NCBI RefSeq assembly: GCF_032854445.1
Contig: NW_027018304.1
Span: 1-44,689 of the forward strand
DNA from: Liolophura sinensis
Lineage: Eukaryota > Mollusca > Polyplacophora > Chitonida > Chitonidae
Direction: 5' to 3'
Length of the DNA stretch: 44,689 bases
Part shown: one piece after another, positions 12,605-26,064 of the stretch
Numbering within the stretch: position 1 is the stretch's first letter
How the letters are laid out: each line of letters opens with the position of its first letter
Position numbers and translations under genes: made by a program
Notes under the pieces: generated by a model
Told to the model about the DNA's origin: nothing
Databases searched by the model: none
Seen by the model: the letters and a program-made list of their open reading frames with translations, nothing else

Positions 12605-15227
12605 TTTGTCTTCGCCTTAGAAATAAGACAATTGCTGGATGAGTTAAATGGGCTTGGCCCAAAGATTTGACGTCTTCTGGGCTACCGAAGGGCACATAAC
12701 TTATAATCAAAAGTTGACTATAGTAATGACCAGTCGCGATATTACATAGTAAATGTAGCCGAATTGAATTAGCAAAAAGCCCAGGCAAAAATCCAAAAGT
12801 GGAAAAACTGTTCCAATGCTGCTGGTAAGAGGCTAATCCGACGTATTTTGTGACGAGAAATCGAATGGTGCAAACCGCGTTGCTCTCCGACCAACACTTA
12901 TGGCTGTAGCTACAATTGAATGAGCATTTATGTGAAAATCACGTGCCTAACAACGGCTCTTACTCCATGGAAACCAAGGAAATTTGCAATTTTTCAACAG
13001 CTGGAGATGCCTGGCCCAATTGCGCATCTTTTTGCACCTTATTGATGTGGGTCAGTGTTTAATTGTACTTTTTACAGCAGACTGTATCAAGTACCTTTTT
13101 GTTTTTATATCCAAATGGTGTGGTTTTTCAACATGTAGATAAAGACATTGAGTTTGTCTTCGACTTAGAAGTAAGACAATTGCTGGATGAGTTAAATGGG
13201 CTTGGCCCAAAGATTTGACGTCTTCTGGGCTACCGAAGGGCACATAACTTATAATCAAAAGTTGAATATAGTAATGACTAGTCGCAATATTACATAGGAA
13301 ATGTAGCCGAATTGAATTAGCAAAAAGCCCAGGCAAAAATCCCAAAGTGGAAAAACTGTTCCAATGCTTCTGGTAAGAGGCTAATCCGACGTATTTTGTG
13401 ACGAGAAATCGAATGGTGCAAACCGCGTTGCTCTCCGACCAACACTTATGGCTGTAGCTACAATTGAATGAGCATTTATGTGAAAATCACGTGCCTAACA
13501 ACGGCTCTTACTCCATGGAAACCAAAGAAATTTGCAATTTTTCAACAGCTGGAGATGCCTGGCCCAATTGCGCATCTTTTGGCACCTTATTGATGTGGGT
13601 CAGTGTTTAATTGTACTTTTTACAGCAGACTGTATCAAGTACCTTGTGTTTTTTATATACAAATGGTGTTGTTTTTCAACATGTAGATAAAGACATTGAG
13701 TTTGTCTTCGACTTAGAAATAAGACAATTGCTGGATGAGTTAAATGGGCTTGGCCCAAAGATTTGACGTCTTCTGGGCTACCGAAGGGCACATAACTTAT
13801 AATCAAAAGTCGATAATAGTAATGACCAGTCGCGATATTACATAGTAAATGTAGCCGAATTGAATTAGCAAAAAGCCCAGGCAAAAATCCAAAAGTGGAA
13901 AAACTGTTCCAATGCTGCTGGTAAGAGGCTAATCCGACGCATTTTGTGACGAGAAATCGAATGGTGCAAACCGCGTTGCTCTCCGACCAACACTTATGGC
14001 TGTAGCTACAATTGAATGAGCATTTATGTGAAAATCACGTGCCTAACAACGGCTCTTACTCCATGGAAACCAAGGAAATTTGCAATTTTTCAACAGCTGG
14101 AGATGCCTGGCCCAATTGCGCATCTTTTGGCACCTTATTGATGTGGGTCAGTGTTTAATTGTACTTTTTACAGCAGACTGTATCAAGTACCTTGTGTTTT
14201 TTATATACAAATGGTGTGGTTTTTCAACATGTAGATAAAGACATTGAGTTTGTCTCCGACTTAGAAGTAAGACAATTGCTGGATGAGTTAAATGGGCTTG
14301 GCCCAAAGATTTGACGTCTTCTGGGCTACCGAAGGGCACATAACTTATAATCAAAAGTTGAATATAGTAATGACCAGTCGCGATATTACATAGTAAATGT
14401 AGCCGAATTGAATTAGCAAAAAGCCCAGGCAAAAATCCAAAAGTGGAAAAAACTGTTCCAATGCTGCTGGTAAGAGGCTAATCCGACGTATTTTGTGACG
14501 AGAAATCGAATGGTGCAAACCGCGTTGCTCTCCGACCAATACTTTTGGCTGTAGCGACAATTGAATGAGCATTTATGTGAAAATCACGTGCCTAACAATG
14601 GCTCTTACTCCATGGAAACCAAGGAAATTTGCAATTTTTCAACAGCTGGAGATGCCTGGCCCAATTGCGCATCTTTTTGCACCTTATTGATGTGGGTCAG
14701 TGTTTAATTGTACTTTTTACAGCAGACTGTATCAAGTACCTTTTTGTTTTTATATCCAAATGGTGTGGTTTTTCAACATGTAGATAAAGACATTGAGTTT
14801 GTCTTCGACTTAGAAGTAAGACAATTGCTGGATGAGTTAAATGGGCTTGGCCCAAAGATTTGACGTCTTCTGGGCTACCGAAGGGCACATAACTTATAAT
14901 CAAAAGTTGAATATAGTAATGACCAGTCGCAATATTACATAGGAAATGTAGCCGAATTGAATTAGCAAAAAGCCCAGGCAAAAATCCAAAAGTGGAAAAA
15001 ACTGTTCCAATGCTTCTGGTAAGAGGCTAATCCGACGTATTTTGTGACGAGAAATCGAATGGTGCAAACCGCGTTGCTCTCCGACCAACACTTATGGCTG
15101 TAGCTACAATTGAATGAGCATTTATGTGAAAATCACGTGCCTAACAACGGCTCTTACTCCATGGAAACCAAGGAAATTTGCAATTTTTCAACAGCTGGAG
15201 ATGCCTGGCCCAATTGCGCATCTTTTG

Positions 15228-18200
15228 GCACCTTATTGATGTGGGTCAGTGTTTAATTGTACTTTTTACAGCAGACTGTATCAAGTACCTTGTGTTTTTT
15301 ATATACAAATGGTGTGGTTTTTCAACATGTAGATAAAGACATTGAGTTTGTCTTCGACTTAGAAGTAAGACAATTGCTGGATGAGTTAAATGGGCTTGGC
15401 CCAAAGATTTGACGTCTTCTGGGCTACCGAAGGGCACATAACTTATAATGAAAAGTTGATTATAGTAATGACCAGTCGCGATATTACATAGTAAATGTAG
15501 CCGAATTGAATTAGCAAAAAGCCCATGCAAAAATCCAAAAGTGGAAAAATTATTCCAATGCTGCTGATAAGAGGCTAATCCGACGTATTTTGTGACGAGA
15601 AATCGAATGGTGCAAACCGCGTTGCTCTCCGACCAATACTTTTGGCTGTAGCGACAATTGAATGAGCATTTATGTGAAAATCACGTGACCAGCAACGGCT
15701 CTTACTCCATGGAAACCAAGGAAATTTGCAATTTTTCAACAGCTGGAGATGCCTGGCCCAATTGCGCATCTTTTGGCACCTTATTGATGTGGGTCAGTGT
15801 TTAATTGTACTTTTTACAGCAGACTGTATCAAGTACCTTGTTGTTTTTATATACAAATGGTGTGGTTTTTCAACATGTAGATAAAGACATTGAGTTTGTC
15901 TTCGACTTAGAAGTAAGACAATTGCTGAATGAGTTAAATGGGCTTGGCCCAAAGATTTGACGTCTTCTGGGCTACCGAAGGGCACATAACTTATAATCAA
16001 AAGTTGATTATAGTAATGACCAGTCGCGATATTACATAGTAAATGTATCCGAATTGAATTAGCAAAAAGCCCAGGCAAAAATCCAAAAGTGGAAAAACTG
16101 TTCCAATGCTGCTGGTAAGAGGCTAATCCGCCGTATTTTGTGACGAGAAATCGAATGGTGCAAACCGCGTTGCTCTCCGACCAATACTTTTGGCTGTAGC
16201 GACAATTGAATGAGCATTTATGTGAAAATCACGTGCCTAACAACGGCTCTTACTCCATGGAAACCAAGGAAATTTGCAATTTTTCAACAGCTGGAGATGC
16301 CTGGCCCAATTGCGCATCTTTTTGCACCTTATTAATGTGGGTCAGTGTTTAATTGTACTTTTTACAGCAGAGTGTATCAAGTACCTTTTTGTTTTTATAT
16401 CCAAATGGTGTGGTTTTTCAACATGTAGATAAAGACATTGAGTTTGTCTTCGACTTAGAAGTAAGACAATTGCTGGATGAGTTAAATGGGCTTGGCCCAA
16501 AGATTTGACGTCTTCTGGGCTACCGAAGGGCACATAACTTATAATCAAAAGTTGAATATAGTAATGACCAGTCGCAATATTACATAGGAAATGTAGCCGA
16601 ATTGAATTAGCAAAAAGCCCAGGCAAAAATCCAAAAGTGGAAAAACTGTTCCAATGCTTCTGGTAAGAGGCTAATCCGACGTATTTTGTGACGAGAAATC
16701 GAATGGTGCAAACCGCGTTGCTCTCCGACCAACACTTATGGCTGTAGCTACAATTGAATGAGCATTTATGTGAAAATCACGTGCCTAACAACGGCTCTTA
16801 CTCCATGGAAACCAAAGAAATTTGCAATTTTTCAACAGCTGGAGATGCCTGGCCCAATTGCGCATCTTTTGGCACCTTATTGATGTGGGTCAGTGTTTAA
16901 TTGTACTTTTTACAGCAGACTGTATCAAGTACCTTGTGTTTTTTATATACAAATGGTGTGGTTTTTCAACATGTAGATAAAGACATTGAGTTTGTCTTCG
17001 ACTTAGAAATAAGACAATTGCTGGATGAGTTAAATGGGCTTGGCCCAAAGATTTGACGTCTTCTGGGCTACCGAAGGGCACATAACTTATAATCAAAAGT
17101 TGATAATAGTAATGACCAGTCGCGATATTACATAGTAAATGTAGCCGAATTTAATTAGCAAAAAGCCCAGGCAAAAATCCAAAAGTGGAAAAACTGTTCC
17201 AATGCTGCTGGTAAGAGGCTAATCCGACGTATTTTGTGACGAGAAATCGAATGGTGCAAACCGCGTTGCTCTCCGACCAACACTTATGGCTGTAGCTACA
17301 ATTGAATGAGCATTTATGTGAAAATCACGTGCCTAACAATGGCTCTTACTCCATGGAAACCAAGGAAATTTGCAATTTTTCAACAGCTGGAGATGCCTGG
17401 CCCAATTGCGCATCTTTTTGCACCTTATTGATGTGGGTCAGTGTTTAATTGTACTTTTTACAGCAGACTGTATCAAGTACCTTGTGTTTTTTATATACAA
17501 ATGGTGTGGTTTTTCAACATGTAGATAAAGACATTGAGTTTGTCTTCGACTTAGAAGTAAGACAATTGCTGGATGAGTTAAATGGGCTTGGCCCAAAGAT
17601 TTGACGTCTTCTGGGCTACCGAAGGGCACATAACTTATAATCAAAAGTTGATTATAGTAATGACCAGTCGCGATATTACATAGTAAATGTAGCCGAATTG
17701 AATTAGCAAAAAGCCCATGCAAAAATCCAAAAGTGGAAAAATTATTCCAATGCTGCTGATAAGAGGCTAATCCGACGTATTTTGTGACGAGAAATCGAAT
17801 AGTGCAAACCGCGTTGCTCTCCGACCAATACTTTTGGCTGTAGCGACAATTGAATGAGCATTTATGTGAAAATCACGTGACCAGCAACGGCTCTTACTCC
17901 ATGGAAACCAAGGAAATTTGCAATTTTTCAACAGCTGGAGATGCCTGGCCCAATTGCGCATCTTTTGGCACCTTATTGATGTGGGTCAGTGTTTAATTGT
18001 ACTTTTTACAGCAGACTGTATCAAGTACCTTGTTGTTTTTATATACAAATGGTGTGGTTTTTCAACATGTAGATAAAGACATTGAGTTTGTCTTCGACTT
18101 AGAAGTAAGACAATTGCTGGATGAGTTAAATGGGCTTGGCCCAAAGATTTGACGTCTTCTGGGCTACCGAAGGGCACATAACTTATAATCAAAAGTTGAT

Positions 18201-21200
18201 TATAGTAATGACCAGTCGCGATATTACATAGTAAATGTATCCGAATTGAATTAGCAAAAAGCCCAGGCAAAAATCCAAAAGTGGAAAAACTGTTCCAATG
18301 CTGCTGGTAAGAGGCTAATCCGCCGTATTTTGTGACGAGAAATCGAATGGTGCAAACCGCGTTGCTCTCCGACCAATACTTTTGGCTGTAGCGACAATTG
18401 AATGAGCATTTATGTGAAAATCACGTGCCTAACAACGGCTCTTACTCCATGGAAACCAAGGAAATTTGCAATTTTTCAACAGCTGGAGATGCCTGGCCCA
18501 ATTGCGCATCTTTTTGCACCTTATTGATGTGGGTCAGTGTTTAATTGTACTTTTTACAGCAGAGTGTATCAAGTACCTTTTTGTTTTTATATCCAAATGG
18601 TGTGGTTTTTCAACATGTAGATAAAGACATTGAGTTTGTCTTCGACTTAGAAGTAAGACAATTGCTGGATGAGTTAAATGGGCTTGGCCCAAAGATTTGA
18701 CGTCTTCTGGGCTACCGAAGGGCACATAACTTATAATCAAAAGTTGAATATAGTAATGACCAGTCGCAATATTACATAGGAAATGTAGCCGAATTGAATG
18801 AGCAAAAAGCCCAGGCAAAAATCCAAAAGTGGAAAAACTGTTCCAATGCTGCTGGTAAGAGGCTAATCCGACGTATTTTGTGACGAGAAATCGAATGGTG
18901 CAAACCGCGTTGCTCTCCGACCAACACTTATGGCTGTAGCTACAATTGAATGAGCATTTATGTGAAAATCACGTGCCTAACAACGGCTCTTACTCCATGG
19001 AAACCAAAGAAATTTGCAATTTTTCAACAGCTGGAGATGCCTGGCCCAATTGCGCATCTTTTGGCACCTTATTGATGTGGGTCAGTGTTTAATTGTACTT
19101 TTTACAGCAGACTGTATCAAGTACCTTGTGTTTTTTATATACAAATGGTGTGGTTTTTCAACATGTAGATAAAGACATTGAGTTTGTCTTCGACTTAGAA
19201 ATAAGACAATTGCTGGATGAGTTAAATGGGCTTGGCCCAAAGATTTGACGTCTTCTGGGCTACCGAAGGGCACATAACTTATAATCAAAAGTTGATAATA
19301 GTAATGACCAGTCGCGATATTACATAGTAAATGTAGCCGAATTTAATTAGCAAAAAGCCCAGGCAAAAATCCAAAAGTGGAAAAACTGTTCCAATGCTGC
19401 TGGTAAGAGGCTAATCCGACGTATTTTGTGACGAGAAATCGAATGGTGCAAACCGCGTTGCTCTCCGACCAATACTTTTGGCTGTAGCGACAATTGAATG
19501 AGCATTTATGTGAAAATCACGTGCCTAACAATGGCTCTTACTCCATGGAAACCAAGGAAATTTGCAATTTTTCAACAGCTGGAGATGCCTGGCCCAATTG
19601 CGCATCTTTTTGCACCTTATTGATGTGGGTCAGTGTTTAATTGTACTTTTTACAGCAGACTGTATCAAGTACCTTGTGTTTTTTATATACAAATGGTGTG
19701 GTTTTTCAACATGTAGATAAAGACATTGAGTTTGTCTTCGACTTAGAAGTAAGACAATTGCTGGATGAGTTAAATGGGCTTGGCCCAAAGATTTGACGTC
19801 TTCTGGGCTACCGAAGGGCACATAACTTATAATGAAAAGTTGATTATAGTAATGACCAGTCGCGATATTACATAGTAAATGTAGCCGAATTGAATTAGCA
19901 AAAAGCCCATGCAAAAATCCAAAAGTGGAAAAATTATTCCAATGCTGCTGATAAGAGGCTAATCCGACGTATTTTGTGACGAGAAATCGAATGGTGCAAA
20001 CCGCGTTGCTCTCCGACCAATACTTTTGGCTGTAGCGACAATTGAATGAGCATTTATGTGAAAATCACGTGACCAGCAACGGCTCTTACTCCATGGAAAC
20101 CAAGGAAATTTGCAATTTTTCAACAGCTGGAGATGCCTGGCCCAATTGCGCATCTTTTGGCACCTTATTGATGTGGGTCAGTGTTTAATTGTACTTTTTA
20201 CAGCAGACTGTATCAAGTACCTTGTTGTTTTTATATACAAATGGTGTGGTTTTTCAACATGTAGATAAAGACATTGAGTTTGTCTTCGACTTAGAAGTAA
20301 GACAATTGCTGGATGAGTTAAATGGGCTTGGCCCAAAGATTTGACGTCTTCTGGGCTACCGAAGGGCACATAACTTATAATCAAAAGTTGATTATAGTAA
20401 TGACCAGTCGCGATATTACATAGTAAATGTATCCGAATTGAATTAGCAAAAAGCCCAGGCAAAAATCCAAAAGTGGAAAAACTGTTCCAATGCTGCTGGT
20501 AAGAGGCTAATCCGCCGTATTTTGTGACGAGAAATCGAATGGTGCAAACCGCGTTGCTCTCCGACCAATACTTTTGGCTGTAGCGACAATTGAATGAGCA
20601 TTTATGTGAAAATCACGTGCCTAACAACGGCTCTTACTCCATGGAAACCAAGGAAATTTGCAATTTTTCAACAGCTGGAGATGCCTGGCCCAATTGCGCA
20701 TCTTTTTGCACCTTATTGATGTGGGTCAGTGTTTAATTGTACTTTTTACAGCAGAGTGTATCAAGTACCTTTTTGTTTTTATATCCAAATGGTGTGGTTT
20801 TTCAACATGTAGATAAAGACATTGAGTTTGTCTTCGACTTAGAAGTAAGACAATTGCTGGATGAGTTAAATGGGCTTGGCCCAAAGATTTGACGTCTTCT
20901 GGGCTACCGAAGGGCACATAACTTATAATCAAAAGTTGAATATAGTAATGACCAGTCGCAATATTACATAGGAAATGTAGCCGAATTGAATTAGCAAAAA
21001 GCCCAGGCAAAAATCCAAAAGTGGAAAAACTGTTCCAATGCTGCTGGTAAGAGGCTAATCCGACGTATTTTGTGACGAGAAATCGAATGGTGCAAACCGC
21101 GTTGCTCTCCGACCAACACTTATGGCTGTAGCTACAATTGAATGAGCATTTATGTGAAAATCACGTGCCTAACAACGGCTCTTACTCCATGGAAACCAAA

Positions 21201-21867
21201 GAAATTTGCAATTTTTCAACAGCTGGAGATGCCTGGCCCAATTGCGCATCTTTTGGCACCTTATTGATGTGGGTCAGTGTTTAATTGTACTTTTTACAGC
21301 AGACTGTATCAAGTACCTTGTGTTTTTTATATACAAATGGTGTGGTTTTTCAACATGTAGATAAAGACATTGAGTTTGTCTTCGACTTAGAAATAAGACA
21401 ATTGCTGGATGAGTTAAATGGGCTTGGCCCAAAGATTTGACGTCTTCTGGGCTACCGAAGGGCACATAACTTATAATCAAAAGTTGATAATAGTAATGAC
21501 CAGTCGCGATATTACATAGTAAATGTAGCCGAATTTAATTAGCAAAAAGCCCAGGCAAAAATCCAAAAGTGGAAAAACTGTTCCAATGCTGCTGGTAAGA
21601 GGCTAATCCGACGTATTTTGTGACGAGAAATCGAATGGTGCAAACCGCGTTGCTCTCCGACCAATACTTTTGGCTGTAGCGACAATTGAATGAGCATTTA
21701 TGTGAAAATCACGTGCCTAACAATGGCTCTTACTCCATGGAAACCAAGGAAATTTGCAATTTTTCAACAGCTGGAGATGCCTGGCCCAATTGCGCATCTT
21801 TTTGCACCTTATTGATGTGGGTCAGTGTTTAATTGTACTTTTTACAGCAGACTGTATCAAGTACCTT
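15228..21867 (+). repeat. Tetrameric HOR, 2192 bp, three tandem copies
   Basis: Units 29-32, 33-36 and 37-40 form three copies of a four-monomer repeat (15228-17419, 17420-19611 and 19612-21803, plus a short run-on). Type 1 has CCCATGC, AATTATTCC, GCTGATAAG and GTGACCAGC. Type 2 has GTATCCG and GCCGTATT. Type 3 has CGCAATATT, CATAGGAAATG, AGTGTATC upstream and ACCAAAGAAAT. Type 4 has GAAATAAG, TTGATAATAG and GAATTTAATTAG. Copies 1 and 2 differ at about ten sites by eye and copies 2 and 3 at about four, so HOR copies are at least 99.5% alike while neighbouring monomers differ far more. The left edge is set by CTTTTGGCACC against CTTTTTGCACC, the right edge by CCTTTTTG replacing CCTTGTG. Confidence 0.93.
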
Positions 21868-24800
21868 TTTGTTTTTATATCCAAATGGTGTGGTTTTTCA
21901 ACATGTAGATAAAGACATTGAGTTTGTCTTCGACTTAGAAGTAAGACAATTGCTGGATGAGTTAAATGGGCTTGGCCCAAAGATTTGACGTCTTCTGGGC
22001 TACCGAAGGGCACATAACTTATAATCAAAAGTTGAATATAGTAATGACCAGTCGCAATATTACATAGGAAATGTAGCCGAATTGAATTAGCAAAAAGCCC
22101 AGGCAAAAATCCAAAAGTGGAAAAACTGTTCCAATGCTTCTGGTAAGAGGCTAATCCGACGTATTTTGTGACGAGAAATCGAATGGTGCAAACCGCGTTG
22201 CTCTCCGACCAATACTTATGGCTGTAGCTACAATTGAATGAGCATTTATGTGAAAATCACGTGCCTAACAACGGCTCTTACTCCATGGAAACCAAGGAAA
22301 TTTGCAATTTTTCAACAGCTGGAGATGCCTGGCCCAATTGCGCATCTTTTGGCACCTTATTGATGTGGGTCAGTGTTTAATTGTACTTTTTACAGCAGAC
22401 TGTATCAAGTACCTTGTGTTTTTTATATACAAATGGTGTGGTTTTTCAACATGTAGATAAAGACATTGAGTTTGTCTCCGACTTAGAAGTAAGACAATTG
22501 CTGGATGAGTTAAATGGGCTTGGCCCAAAGATTTGACGTCTTCTGGGCTACCGAAGGGCACATAACTTATAATCAAAAGTTGATTATAGTAATGACCAGT
22601 CGCGATATTACATAGTAAATGTAGCCGAATTCAATTAGCAAAAAGCCCAGGGAAAAATACAAAAGTGGAAAAACTGTTCCAATGCTGCTGGTAAGAGGCT
22701 AATCCGCCGTATTTTGTGACGAGAAATCGAATGGTGCAAACCGCGTTGCTCTCCGACCAATACTTTTGGCTGTAGCGACAATTGAATGAGCATTTATGTG
22801 AAAATCACGTGACCAGCAACGGCTCTTACTCCATGGAAACCAAGGAAATTTGCAATTTTTCAACAGCTGGAGATGCCTGGCCCAATTGCGCATCTTTTGG
22901 CACCTTATTGATGTGGGTCAGTGTTCAGTTGTACTTTTTACAGCAGACTGTATCAAGTACCTTGTTGTTTTTATATACAAATGGTGTGGTTTTTCAACAT
23001 GTAGATAAAGACATTGAGTTTGTCTTCGACTTAGAAGTAAGACAATTGCTGGATGAGTTAAATGGGCTTGGCCCAAAGATTTGACGTCTTCTGGGCTACC
23101 GAAGGGCACATAACTTATAATCAAAAGTTGAATATAGTAATGACCAGTCGCGATATTACATAGTAAATGTAGCCGAATTGAATTAGCAAAAAGACCAGGC
23201 AAAAATCCAAAAGTGGAAAAACTGTTCCAATGCTGCTGGTAAGAGGCTAATCCGACGCATTTTGTGACGAGAAATCGAATGGTGCAAACCGCGTTGCTCT
23301 CCGACCAACACTTATGGTTGTAGCGACAATTGAATGAGCATTTATGTGAAAATCACGTGCCTAACAACGGCTCTTACTCCATGGAAACCAAGGAAATTTG
23401 CAATTTTTTCAACAGCTGGAGATGCCTGGCCCAATTGCGCATCTTTTGGCACCTTATTGATGTGGGTCAGTGTTTAATTGTACTTTTTACAGCAGACTGT
23501 ATCAAGTACCTTGTGTTTTTTATATACAAATGGTGTTGTTTTTCAACATGTAGATAAAGACATTGAGTTTGTCTTCGGACTTAGAAGTAAGACAATTGCT
23601 GGATGAGTTAAATGGCTTGGCCCAAAGATTTGACGTCTTCTGGGCTACCGAAGGGCACATAACTTATAATCAAGAGTTGAATATAGTAATGACCAGTCGC
23701 GATATTACATAGTAAATGTAGCCGAATTGAATAGCAAAAAGCCCAGGCAAAAATCCAAAAGTGGAAAAACTGTTCCAATGCTGCTGGTAAGAGGCTAATC
23801 CGACGTATTTTGTGACGAGAAATCGAATGGTGCAAACCGCGTTGCTCTCCGACCAACACTTATGCCTGTAGCTACAATTGAATGAGCATTTATGTGAAAT
23901 CACGTGCCTAACAACGGCTCTTACTCCATGGAAACCAAGGCAATTTGCAATTTTTCAACAGCTGGAGATGCCTAGCCCAATTGCGCATCTTTTGGCACCT
24001 TATAGATGTGGGTCAGTGTTTAATTGTACTTTTTACAGCAGACTGTATCAAGTACCTTGTGTTTTTTATATACAAATGGTGTGGTTTTTCAACATGTAGA
24101 TAAAGACATTGAGTTTGTCTTCGACTTAGAAGTAAGACAATTGCTGGATGAGTTAAATGGGCTTGGCCCAAAGATTTGACGTCTTCTGGGCTACCGAAGG
24201 GCACATAACTTATAATCAAAAGTTGAATATAGTAATGACCAGTCGCGATATTACATAGTAAATGTAGCCGAATTGAATTAGCAAAAAGACCAGGCAAAAA
24301 TCCAAAAGTGGAAAAACTGTTCCAATGCTGCTGGTAAGAGGCTAATCCGACGCATTTTGTGACGAGAAATCGAATGGTGCAAACCGCGTTGCTCTCCGAC
24401 CAACACTTATGATTGTAGCGACAATTGAATGAGCATTTATGTGAAAATCACGTGCCTAACAACGGCTCTTACTCCATGGAAACCAAGGAAATTTGCAATT
24501 TTTCAACAGCTGGAGATGCCTGGCCCAATTGCGCATCTTTTGGCACCTTATTGATGTGGGTCAGTGTTTAATTGTACTTTTTACAGCAGACTGTATCAAG
24601 TACCTTGTGTTTTTTATATACAAATGGTGTGGTTTTTCAACATGTAGATAAAGACATTGAGTTTGTCTTCGACTTAGAAGTAAGACAATTGCTGGATGAG
24701 TTAAATGGGCTTGGCCCAAAGATTTGACGTCTTCTGGGCTACCGAAGGGCACATAACTTATAATCAAAAGTTGAATATAATAATGACCAGTCGCGATATT

Positions 24801-26064
24801 ACATAGTAAATGTAGCCGAATTTAATTAGCAAAAAGCAAAGACAAAAATCCAAAAGTGGAAAAACTGTTCCAATGCTGCTGGTAAGAGGCTAATCCGACG
24901 TATTTTGTGACGAGAAATCGAATGGTGCAAACCGCGTTGCTCTCCGACCAATACTTTTGGCTGTAGCGACAATTGAATGAGCATTTATGTGAAAATCACG
25001 TGCCTAACAATGGCTCTTACTCCATGGAAACCAAGAAAATTTGCAATTTTTCAACAGCTGGAGATGCCTGGCCCAATTGCGCATCTTTTTGCACCTTATT
25101 GATGTGGGTCAGTGTTTAATTGTACTTTTTACAGCAGACTGTATCAAGTACCTTTTTGTTTTTATATACAAATGGTGTGGTTTTTCAACATGTAGATAAA
25201 GACATTGAGTTTGTCTTCGACTTAGAAGTAAGACAATTGCTGGATGAGTTAAATGGGCTTGGCCCAAAGATTTGACGTCTTCTGGGCTACCGAAGGGCAC
25301 ATAACTTATAATCAAAAGTTGAATATAGTAATGACCAGTCGCAATATTACATAGTAAATGTAGCCGAATTGAATTAGCAAAAAGCCCAGGCAAAAATCCA
25401 AAAGTGGAAAAACTGTTCCAATGCTACTGGTAAGAGGCTAATCCGACGTATTTTGTGACGAGAAATCGAATGGTGCAAACCGCGTTGCTCTCCGACCAAT
25501 ACTTTTGGCTGTAGCGACAATTGAATGAGCACTTATGTGAAAATCACGTGACCAGCAACGGCTCTTACTCCATGGAAACCAAGGAAATTTGCAATTTTTC
25601 AACAGCTGGAGATGCCTGGCCCAATTGCGCATCTTTTGGCACCTTATTGATGTGGGTCAGTGTTCAATTGTACTTTTTACAGCAGACTGTATCAAGTACC
25701 TTGTTGTTTTTATATACAATTGGTGTGGTTTTTCAACATGTAGATAAAGACATTGAGTTTGTCTTCGACTTAGAAGTAAGACAATTGCTGGATGAGTTAA
25801 ATGGGCTTGGCCCAAAGATTTGACGTCTTCTGGGCTACCGAAGGGCACATAACTTATAATCAAAAGTTGAATATAGTAATGACCAGTCGCGATATTACAT
25901 AGTAAATGTAGCCGAATTGAATTAGCAAAAAGACCAGGCAAAAATCCAAAAGTGGAAAAACTGTTTCAATGCTGCTGGTAAGATGCTAATCCGACGTATT
26001 TTGTGACGAGAAATCGAATGGTGCAAACCGCGTTGCTCTCCGACCAATACTTTTGGCTGTAGCG
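21868..26064 (+). repeat. Mixed monomer block, units 41-48
   Basis: Ordinary 548-bp monomers without a clear HOR. Units 43-45 alternate the two dimer types known from 3422-5652 (AGACCAGG with GACGCATT, then TATGCCTG). Units 46-48 resemble units 72-74 and 75-77 further right (GCTACTGG, GTGACCAGC, GTGTTCAATTG, TATACAATTGG). Unit 44 (23568-24113) is 546 bp and carries clustered single-base changes, including CTTCGGAC and a lost G in AAATGGCTTGG. No other feature is seen. Confidence 0.85.

Larger units (their letters stand above)
6028..15227 (+). repeat. Mixed monomer block, units 12-28, no long HOR
   Basis: Length is almost always 548 but no single HOR period holds over the block. A recurrent pair is visible: a unit with TACTTTTGGCTGTAGCGAC and GTGCCCAGC is followed by one with TTGCAGGATGAG or TTGCAGGATCAG (units 12-13, 17-18 and 20-21). 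Units 15-16 repeat the dimer type seen at 3422-5652. A unit type with CCTTTTTGTTTTTATATCC occurs before 7672, 13153 and 14798. No gene or unique sequence is seen. Confidence 0.85.
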
